Shown: piece after piece, positions 47,291 through 53,878 of the stretch
Layout: each line of letters begins with the position of its first letter
Numbering within the stretch: the stretch's first letter is position 1
Source: Crocinitomicaceae bacterium
GTDB lineage: Bacteria; Bacteroidota; Bacteroidia; Flavobacteriales_D; Parvicellaceae
Length of the DNA stretch: 56,633 nt
Reading direction: 5' to 3'
NCBI GenBank assembly: GCA_002723085.1
Contig: PBNK01000032.1
Location: forward strand, 1-56,633
Made by a program: the position numbers and the translations under genes
The notes under the pieces: model-generated
Told to the model about the DNA's origin: nothing
What the model saw: only the letters and a program-made list of their open reading frames with translations
Database searches by the model: none

Positions 47291-48685
47291 ATGAAAGTAG
47301 AACAAATTTATACGGGTTGTTTATCCCAAGGTGCCTATTTTATTGAAAGCAATGGGGAAGCGGCAGTAATTGATCCATTAAGAGATGTTTCAGAATATAT
47401 TAAGCTGGCTGAAAAATCAAATTCTAAAATAAAATATGTTTTTGAAACCCATTTTCACGCAGATTTTGTAAGCGGTCATTTAACTCTTTCAAAATTAACT
47501 GGGGCAACCATTGTTTATGGGCCAAAAGCAGACCCTGAATTTGAAGCTATCATTGCAGAAGATAACCAAGTGTTTAATATTGGAAATGCTACATTAACCG
47601 TTATTCATACACCTGGACACACATTAGAAAGCACTTCTTTTTTATTAAAAGACGAATCAGGTAAAGAACATTCTATTTTCACTGGTGACACTTTATTTTT
47701 AGGTGATGTTGGCATCCCTGACGTAGCTCAAAGATATAAAGGAATTTCAAAAGAAGAATTAGCAGGAACTATATATGATTCTGTTAATAACCGAATCAAA
47801 CCTCTTCCAGAAGGTATCCTAGTTTATCCTGGTCATGGTGCTGGTTCAGCTTGTGGTAAAAACATGATGAAAGAAACTGTAGACACTTTGGCAAACCAAA
47901 AGAAAATTAATTATGCTTTAAATGGAACTTTTACTAGAAATAATTTCATAAAAGAATTAACAGATGAACTTCCTGAACCGCCTGCATATTTCCCATCTAA
48001 TGTTAAACTTAATCAACAAGGTTATTTAGATCTAGATAAAATCATAAAAGATTCTTCCAAACCACTTAACATTGATGAATTTAAAACTTTATCAAAAAAT
48101 GTAGATACTATAATTTTAGATGTTAGGCATCAAGATGATTTTAAAGATGGATATGTTCCAGATTCAATTTTTGTTGGACTAAGAGGAGGCTTTGCTCCTT
48201 GGGTGGGTTCTGTAATAAAAGATGTTGATCAAAAAATACTGCTTGTATGTGAAAACGGACAAGAAAATGAAGCCATAACAAGACTTTCAAGAGTTGGATT
48301 CGACAATGTTATTGGTTATTTAGAAGGTGGATTTAATTCATGGAAAAATTCACAAGAAGAAACTCAAACTATTGAATCTATTTCAGCTTTAAATCTTGAA
48401 GAATTAGTAAATAATGAGATTAGTTTAATTGATGTAAGAGCTTGTGGAGAAAGAAAAAGTGGTTATTTAAATGAATCATTTAGTATTCCTTTAAATTCAA
48501 TAGAATCTAAATTTGAATCTATTGATAAATCAAAAAAACATTACATTCACTGTGCTGGGGGGTATAGGAGTATGATAGCTTGCTCATATTTAAAACAAAA
48601 AGGCTTTCAAAACCTTGTAGATGTTAAAGGCGGATTTGCTTCTATTACTAAAAACACATCCTTAGAAATTTTAAAAGAAAATTAA
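47291..48685 (+). CDS. MBL-fold persulfide dioxygenase-like protein with two rhodanese domains
   Basis: The protein has 464 residues from ATG 47291 (MKVEQIYTGCLSQGAYFIES). The metallo-beta-lactamase domain (1-about 220) has THFHADFVSGH, HTPGHTLEST and FTGDTLFLGD, the ETHE1/Blh pattern of persulfide dioxygenases. Rhodanese 1 (about 265-360) has LLVCENGQENEA; rhodanese 2 (about 375-460) has the active loop HCAGGYRS. It is probably cytosolic and handles glutathione or protein persulfides and sulfane sulfur. It lies 10 bases before a thioredoxin gene. Confidence 0.92.
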   Translation: MKVEQIYTGCLSQGAYFIESNGEAAVIDPLRDVSEYIKLAEKSNSKIKYVFETHFHADFVSGHLTLSKLTGATIVYGPKADPEFEAIIAEDNQVFNIGNATLTVIHTPGHTLESTSFLLKDESGKEHSIFTGDTLFLGDVGIPDVAQRYKGISKEELAGTIYDSVNNRIKPLPEGILVYPGHGAGSACGKNMMKETVDTLANQKKINYALNGTFTRNNFIKELTDELPEPPAYFPSNVKLNQQGYLDLDKIIKDSSKPLNIDEFKTLSKNVDTIILDVRHQDDFKDGYVPDSIFVGLRGGFAPWVGSVIKDVDQKILLVCENGQENEAITRLSRVGFDNVIGYLEGGFNSWKNSQEETQTIESISALNLEELVNNEISLIDVRACGERKSGYLNESFSIPLNSIESKFESIDKSKKHYIHCAGGYRSMIACSYLKQKGFQNLVDVKGGFASITKNTSLEILKEN

Positions 48686-48695
48686 ACGTAATAAA

Positions 48696-48992
48696 TTGAG
48701 TGCTTTTCAAGATTTAATTAATGGTTCGACACCTGTTTTAATTGACTTCTTTGCAGATTGGTGTTCTCCCTGTCATTCTATGAACCCTGTTATAAAAGAA
48801 ATCAAAAGTAACTATGGTGAAAAACTTAAAGTAATTAAAATTGATATTGATAAAAACATTAATGTTGCTGAAAAATTTCAAGTAAAAGGTGTTCCAACAT
48901 TTATTGTTTACAAAAAGGGGGAAATTGTTTGGAGACAATCAGGTGTTATAGAAAAATCTAAATTTATTTCAAAAATAGACTCAATTATTTAA
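48696..48992 (+). CDS. Thioredoxin-fold protein with CSPC active site (TTG start)
   Basis: The protein has 98 residues from TTG 48696 (MSAFQDLINGSTPVLIDFFA); no ATG is available before the active site. The redox motif is DWCSPCHSM instead of the usual WCGPC; the cis-Pro loop is KGVPTFIVYKKGEI. There is no signal peptide, so it is cytosolic. It is predicted to work with the upstream rhodanese protein in reductive release of sulfane sulfur. It ends 3 bases before the convergent permease gene. Confidence 0.9.
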   Translation: MSAFQDLINGSTPVLIDFFADWCSPCHSMNPVIKEIKSNYGEKLKVIKIDIDKNINVAEKFQVKGVPTFIVYKKGEIVWRQSGVIEKSKFISKIDSII

Positions 48993-48995
48993 TTA

Positions 48996-50276
48996 TCAAA
49001 CGTGATCAATAGGTGCGCCTTGTAAATTGTTTTCCCATGTTTTGGCTAGTCGATTTTTTCCAAAAACATCTCTGAAATGATTGCCTAAAATCATAAAAGA
49101 AAAAACTAAAATTATTATTAAAAACCCTGGTATAAGCGCTAAATAGGCCTTATCACTTATGATTATGTATTCTTTATGTTGCTCAATAATAGCACCCCAT
49201 GATGGTGTAGGTATTTGAACCCCAATACCCAAAAAACTTAACCCTGCTTCAATTAAAATAGCAGAAGCAAAATTTGCTGCACAAATAACGATAACCGGAT
49301 CCATTACATTAGGAATAATGTGCTTTGTAATAATTCTAAAATTAGAATAACCTAGAGATTTTCCAGCTAAAACATAGTCCATTTCCCTTAAAGCAATTAC
49401 TTGACCACGAACTACTCTGGCAAGCTCAACCCACATTGTTAACCCAACAGCTACAAAAACAGTAACAAAACCTTTTTCTAAAATTAATGTGAAAGAAATA
49501 ATTAATAACAAACCCGGAATTGACCAAAATACATTAATAATCCATAAAATTATATCATCAACCCAGCCACCATAATAACCTGAAACAGCACCAAAAAATA
49601 AACCTAATATTAATGAAATTACAACCGAAACTAGTCCTATTGAAAGTGAAACAATTGTTCCTGACATAAGCCTACTCAATAAATCTCGTCCCAGCTTATC
49701 TGTTCCTAAATAAAATTTTTCATAAAATATATGATTTTCAATAATTTCATTTTTTAAATATTTTGATTCAACTGAAACAACTTTATTATCTATATTATGA
49801 AAAGAGAATTTTGAATTTAAAAAAGAAATTCCATGACTTTCATCAACTGGATAGACAACATCCGCTAAATTAAAATCAACTAAAAAAGGTTTATAATTAA
49901 CATCATCTATATCCCCTGTATATTCCTCAACTATAATTTTATCATCTTTGAAACTATATCCATAAATAGGAATAAGTTTATAAATAGACTCTTGTCCACC
50001 AAAAAATAATTTTAAAAAAAAAGATTTTTGTGCAACTTTTTTATTTTTTCTTATTGCCAAAAACTGAACCTTACTACCAGGTTCAAGTCTCCCAATTTGT
50101 GAAATTTGCCTATTTGAATCTATGGAAGAGTCAGGACGTATATTTGCTCCTAAAATACTTATAAAAATAGCTGAAACAATTACTACTAGTGAAAGACTTA
50201 AAAGCGGGCGTCTAAAAATTAATTTCAACAAATTAATCAGCTTAGAAGTAAGAAATATTTTATTATTTTTTTTCAA
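48996..50276 (-). CDS. OppC/DppC-like ABC permease with large insert (TTG start)
   Basis: The protein has 426 residues from TTG 50274-50276; OppC proteins have about 300. The first transmembrane helix (about 26-45) is followed by a non-membrane insert of about 130 residues (about 60-190), then the family motif YLGTDKLGRDLLSRLMSGTI and about five helices with the EAA loop LAGKSLGYSNFRIITKHIIP. No OppB, ATPase or binding protein is adjacent. It is probably the inner-membrane half of a peptide-type importer. It overlaps the GT2 gene by 14 bases. Confidence 0.85.
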   Translation of the reverse strand: MKKNNKIFLTSKLINLLKLIFRRPLLSLSLVVIVSAIFISILGANIRPDSSIDSNRQISQIGRLEPGSKVQFLAIRKNKKVAQKSFFLKLFFGGQESIYKLIPIYGYSFKDDKIIVEEYTGDIDDVNYKPFLVDFNLADVVYPVDESHGISFLNSKFSFHNIDNKVVSVESKYLKNEIIENHIFYEKFYLGTDKLGRDLLSRLMSGTIVSLSIGLVSVVISLILGLFFGAVSGYYGGWVDDIILWIINVFWSIPGLLLIISFTLILEKGFVTVFVAVGLTMWVELARVVRGQVIALREMDYVLAGKSLGYSNFRIITKHIIPNVMDPVIVICAANFASAILIEAGLSFLGIGVQIPTPSWGAIIEQHKEYIIISDKAYLALIPGFLIIILVFSFMILGNHFRDVFGKNRLAKTWENNLQGAPIDHV

Positions 50277-51375
50277 TTAAAACTCTTCCTTTCCAAATTG
50301 TTTGAATATTAAAAAATGAGCACACAAACAAAATAAGTAAATGAAATGGGTAAAACAACAACATTAAGGGAGAAGATACCAATAAAAATGTATTTCGATA
50401 AATTATAACAGTTAATAGGAGGCCGATAAAATCAATAAAAAATTTTGATGCAATTATAATAAACAAAGAAATAGTAGGCCTAAACATTAGAAATATTATC
50501 AATCCTAATACAATATAATTAGTAAATAAAACCAATAACCCTAAAAATTTTGTAGAATGAAGATTAGAAAATTTCATTTTACCAGACCATCTAATGCCCC
50601 TCCTTAAGTAATGCCAATATGACATTGGAGGTTCAGTGTTTACAAATGATATATTTGGTGAAATGACTTCAAATGATTTGTTATGTTTTTTAAAACATTC
50701 TAACAAAAAAATATCGTCTCCAGATAGGATATGATTATTATTAGAAAAAGGTTGTAACTCGATAAAACAATCTTTTCTAAATAACATTGCTGCACCATTT
50801 AATAAAAGTGGATGATTAAGTTTTGCTGATCCAATAGTTACTAAACTTAACATATATGACTCTATTTTAGAAAAAACATTTCCTTTATAATTTTCCACAA
50901 CTGGGATAAAACACAGATCCTTACTTTTAGTTGTATAAAATAACATAGAGAATATAAAATCAGAACTGAAACTTACATCAGCATCAAGAGTTAAAATGTA
51001 ATTTCCAACAGCTGATTCGATTCCTTTCTGAATAGCATTTTTTTTCCCCTTTTTAGATTGTTCTAATGTTAGAATTTTAATATTTATATTTGATTCTATA
51101 GTCCATGATTTCAATTTGTCAATTGTATTATCAGAAGAATGATCATCAACAAAAATAAGTTCGAAATTATCAGCACTAATTGACTGAGAATCTAATGATT
51201 TAAGCAAAGGATCTAATCTATTATATTCATTTCTGACAGAAATAACAACAGAAATAAAATTGGGGTTAAATCCATCCTTTTTACTTTTATTTAAGGATAA
51301 TGAACAACAAAACCCAGCAATCATTATTAAAAAAAAACTGAAGTAAAATAATATTATGATATATAATAAAAACAT
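50263..51375 (-). CDS. Family 2 glycosyltransferase, membrane-bound
   Basis: The protein has 370 residues. An N-terminal helix (about 2-28) precedes the GT-A domain: VVISVRNEYNRLDPLLKSLD, FVDDHSSDNTI, DxD-type LTLDADVSFS, NGAAMLFRKDCF, GDDIFLLECFKKH and RRGIRWSGKM, the last equivalent to QxxRW of processive enzymes. Three or so C-terminal helices follow from about 275. It resembles polysaccharide or glycolipid synthases. Its ATG overlaps the stop of the UPF0104-like gene (TAATG). Donor and acceptor are unknown. Confidence 0.88.
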   Translation of the reverse strand: MFLLYIIILFYFSFFLIMIAGFCCSLSLNKSKKDGFNPNFISVVISVRNEYNRLDPLLKSLDSQSISADNFELIFVDDHSSDNTIDKLKSWTIESNINIKILTLEQSKKGKKNAIQKGIESAVGNYILTLDADVSFSSDFIFSMLFYTTKSKDLCFIPVVENYKGNVFSKIESYMLSLVTIGSAKLNHPLLLNGAAMLFRKDCFIELQPFSNNNHILSGDDIFLLECFKKHNKSFEVISPNISFVNTEPPMSYWHYLRRGIRWSGKMKFSNLHSTKFLGLLVLFTNYIVLGLIIFLMFRPTISLFIIIASKFFIDFIGLLLTVIIYRNTFLLVSSPLMLLFYPFHLLILFVCSFFNIQTIWKGRVLIEKK

Positions 51376-52355
51376 TATTTTCTTAAGTTAGAATATGAAT
51401 AAATAATACCACCCAAAACAGTTGAAAACCCAACATTAATTAACCATATAAGAAATGAAATAAAAGAAAATTGAATTCCCAAAAGCCCTCCTCCAAATAA
51501 AAAAGCTGCTAATCCTTCTCTAGTTCCAAGATTTCCAGGAAGTGGAGAAGGAATAAAAGTAACTAAACCAAATAGTAATCCAACAAATAAAAACAACATG
51601 AAGTAATCTATCTGAAAATCTAAAGCATTGGCTAAAAGTAAGTATTGAAAATAAAAAACCAGATATCTTAAAAGAGCAAAAAGTAAAACTGTAAACTTAT
51701 GAGATATGCCAACAAAATTTAAATCTTTGAATTTTACAATCCATTTTGTTAAAACTTTAATTTTTAAAAAATAATTAATGCTTTTATGGCTGAAAAATAT
51801 AAATAATAAAAAAATCAATAAAAAAGAGTATAACAAAATTGGAAGAAAATAAAATGAGTTTAGACCAAATAATTTCCCAAATAAATATGATTTTAAGAAA
51901 AACATTGAAAACAATCCTATAACTACAGTTATAATTAATTGTGAAAGATTACCAATAAGGGTTGCCATAATTACCTCTTCTTTTTTTTCCTTAAAAACAA
52001 TTGCTCTTCCAATAAAATTTCCAAACCTTTCAGGAGTGAAAAAAGCAGTAAAATTTCCAACATATATAGACTTCAAAACAAATAGTAGTGAAGTTTTAGA
52101 AAAATTATTTAGTAATATTTTAAACTTTAATGCTTCAAGAAACCAATTAAGAAATTGTAATAAAAAAACAGCCACTAATGAAAGCAAAAACTCACTAATA
52201 TAAATTTGATTTAAGTGCCGTTTAAAAATAAAAACTGATGATTCAATTTCTATACTTAAATAATATATTGCTATAACTAGAAAAACTAGTGAAAGAAAAA
52301 AAGTAACTTTATTACCTAATTTAAATTTTCCAAATTTTATAGCCTTATCAATCAT
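51375..52355 (-). CDS. UPF0104/lysylphosphatidylglycerol-synthase-type membrane protein
   Basis: The protein has 326 residues and about eight transmembrane helices. The C-terminal motif FIPSPLPGNLGTREGLAAFL and the early YVGNFTAFFTPERFGNFIGR match the membrane half of LPG synthetase-like (UPF0104) proteins. It has no C-terminal aminoacyl-transferase domain, so it is likely a lipid flippase-type protein or a membrane part partnering the GT2 enzyme that follows. It is first in a three-gene operon. Confidence 0.85.
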   Translation of the reverse strand: MIDKAIKFGKFKLGNKVTFFLSLVFLVIAIYYLSIEIESSVFIFKRHLNQIYISEFLLSLVAVFLLQFLNWFLEALKFKILLNNFSKTSLLFVLKSIYVGNFTAFFTPERFGNFIGRAIVFKEKKEEVIMATLIGNLSQLIITVVIGLFSMFFLKSYLFGKLFGLNSFYFLPILLYSFLLIFLLFIFFSHKSINYFLKIKVLTKWIVKFKDLNFVGISHKFTVLLFALLRYLVFYFQYLLLANALDFQIDYFMLFLFVGLLFGLVTFIPSPLPGNLGTREGLAAFLFGGGLLGIQFSFISFLIWLINVGFSTVLGGIIYSYSNLRK

Positions 52356-52361
52356 TGATTA

Positions 52362-52369
52362 CAAAAATA
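52362..52369 (-). promoter_or_regulatory. -7 box just before the UPF0104-like gene
   Basis: On the minus strand this is TATTTTTG, an exact TAnnTTTG match ending 6 bases before the ATG 52353-52355. No -33 TTG is found at the normal distance. It predicts a leader of only about 3 bases. The divergent ruvC start is just 23 bases away. Confidence 0.4.
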
Positions 52370-52378
52370 CCCTAAGAT

Positions 52379-52933
52379 TTGAAAGAATATGAAAAAATAA
52401 TACTTGGAATTGACCCTGGAACAAACATTCTTGGATATGGACTTATAGGAATTAATAAAAACAACATAGAATTAATTTCCACTGGTGTAGTTAAAATGCA
52501 ACAATTAGAAAATCATCAACTAAAACTAAGAAAGATTTTTGAAAGCATAACCCATATTATTGAAGAATACATGCCTGATGAAGTTGCTGTAGAGGCGCCT
52601 TTTTTTGGGAAAAATGTTCAGTCTATGCTTAAACTTGGTAGAGCTCAAGGAGTAGCAATGGCAGCTACCCTCATTAAAGACCTTCCAATTATAGAATATG
52701 CTCCAAGAAAAATAAAACAATCTTTAACTGGGAAAGGGGGGGCTAGTAAAGAACAAGTTGCTCAAATGATTAAAAACTTATTAAAATTAAATTCTTTACC
52801 AAAAGAATTAGATGCTTCTGATGGAATTGCCGTTGCAATTTGTCATTTTTTTCAAAAAAATCATTCTAAAGAAAAAAAATATACTGGATGGGATGCATAC
52901 TTAAAAGCAAACCCAAAAAAAGAAATTAAGTAG
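52379..52933 (+). CDS. ruvC: Crossover junction endodeoxyribonuclease RuvC (TTG start)
   Basis: The protein has 184 residues from TTG 52379; no in-frame ATG precedes the active site. The four catalytic acids are D12 (IILGIDPGTN), E72 (VAVEAPFFGKN), and D145 and D148 (LDASDGIAVAICHF). It resolves Holliday junctions together with RuvAB, which are elsewhere. Its 3' end overlaps the convergent HIT gene by 8 bases. Confidence 0.95.
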   Translation: MKEYEKIILGIDPGTNILGYGLIGINKNNIELISTGVVKMQQLENHQLKLRKIFESITHIIEEYMPDEVAVEAPFFGKNVQSMLKLGRAQGVAMAATLIKDLPIIEYAPRKIKQSLTGKGGASKEQVAQMIKNLLKLNSLPKELDASDGIAVAICHFFQKNHSKEKKYTGWDAYLKANPKKEIK

Positions 52934-53318
52934 CATTAATTTTATTAGCCACTTCTAAAAGTTCATCATTATTCAATTTCAGTTTAGGCTGAGAAAAATC
53001 AATATCCGCTACACTATCAATTGGAATTAAATGAATATGTGCATGAGGCACTTCCAATCCAATTACAGAAACTCCAATTCTTTTACAATTAATTTTTGAT
53101 TCAATTTTTAATGCTACTTGTTTTGAAAAAACAAACAAATCAGATAAAACATCATCATTTAAATCATAAATATAATCAACTTGTTTTTTTGGAATAACTA
53201 ATGTATGTCCGACTCTAAGAGGCATAACATCAAGAAATGCAAGGAAATTTTCATTTTCAGCAATTTTAAAAGATGGAATTTCACCTTTAATAATTCTAGT
53301 AAAAATACTGTCTTGCAT
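52926..53318 (-). CDS. HIT family nucleotide hydrolase/transferase
   Basis: The protein has 130 residues. The histidine-triad motif is VPHAHIHLIPI; the N-terminus SIFTRIIKGEIPSFKI and FLDVMPLRVGHTLVIPKKQV are typical of the HinT/Hit branch. It hydrolyses nucleoside phosphoramidates or dinucleotides; the exact substrate is unknown. It overlaps greA by one base (TAATG), an arrangement pointing to co-expression. Confidence 0.94.
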   Translation of the reverse strand: MQDSIFTRIIKGEIPSFKIAENENFLAFLDVMPLRVGHTLVIPKKQVDYIYDLNDDVLSDLFVFSKQVALKIESKINCKRIGVSVIGLEVPHAHIHLIPIDSVADIDFSQPKLKLNNDELLEVANKINAT

Positions 53319-53791
53319 TATCTTGAAATTTCAACTATTTCAAATTGAATAATTCCAGCAGGTGTTTCAACATCAGCAATATCGCCTTTAGATTTACCTA
53401 ATAAACCCTTACCAATTGGTGAATCGACAGATATTTTCTTATCCTTTAAATTAGCTTCATTTTCAGCTACAAGAGTATAAGTCATTTGCATGGAGTTTTT
53501 AACATTTTTAATTGTCACCTTAGACAAAATGAAAACTTTTGAGTTATCAATATTGCTATCGTCAATTAACCTTGCATTTGCTAATGTATTTTTAAGTTTA
53601 GAAATTCTTAATTCCAATAAGCCCTGTGCTTCTTTTGCTGCATCGTATTCAGCATTTTCTGAAAGATCGCCTTTATCTCTAGCTTCAGCAATTTGTTGTG
53701 ATATTTTTGGTCTTTCAACAGTTTCTAACAATCTAACTTCTTCTTTGAGATTCTCCAATCCTTCTTTAGTATAATAACTTACGTCTGACAT
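53318..53791 (-). CDS. greA: Transcription elongation factor GreA
   Basis: The protein has 157 residues. The N-terminal coiled coil carries the acidic tip IAEARDKGDLSENAEYDAAK, which enters the RNA polymerase secondary channel; the C-terminal FKBP-like domain has VDSPIGKGLLGKSKGDIADV and ETPAGIIQFEIVEI. It rescues backtracked polymerase by stimulating transcript cleavage. It starts at ATG 53789-53791, upstream of the HIT gene. Confidence 0.97.
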   Translation of the reverse strand: MSDVSYYTKEGLENLKEEVRLLETVERPKISQQIAEARDKGDLSENAEYDAAKEAQGLLELRISKLKNTLANARLIDDSNIDNSKVFILSKVTIKNVKNSMQMTYTLVAENEANLKDKKISVDSPIGKGLLGKSKGDIADVETPAGIIQFEIVEISR

Positions 53792-53816
53792 CTCTTTAAT
53801 TATTTATCTTAAACAA

Positions 53817-53841
53817 TTGAATCCGCCATTAGCGGATTCAA
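53817..53841. terminator. 10-bp stem-loop between the sorted protein gene and greA
   Basis: TTGAATCCGC (53817-53826) and GCGGATTCAA (53832-53841) pair perfectly around a 5-base loop. It lies 38 bases after the stop of the large minus-strand gene, so it most likely ends that transcript. The downstream T-run is weak (TTGTTTAAG), and the structure could also lie in the greA leader. Confidence 0.6.
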
Positions 53842-53860
53842 AATCAAATTATTTATTGTG

Positions 53861-53868
53861 CAAATATA
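53861..53868 (-). promoter_or_regulatory. -7 box upstream of greA
   Basis: On the minus strand this is TATATTTG, an exact TAnnTTTG match in the gap between the secreted-protein gene and greA. No -33 TTG at the normal distance. If used, the stem-loop at 53817-53841 would sit inside a leader of about 66 bases. Confidence 0.35.
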
Positions 53869-53878
53869 AGAATAAAAG

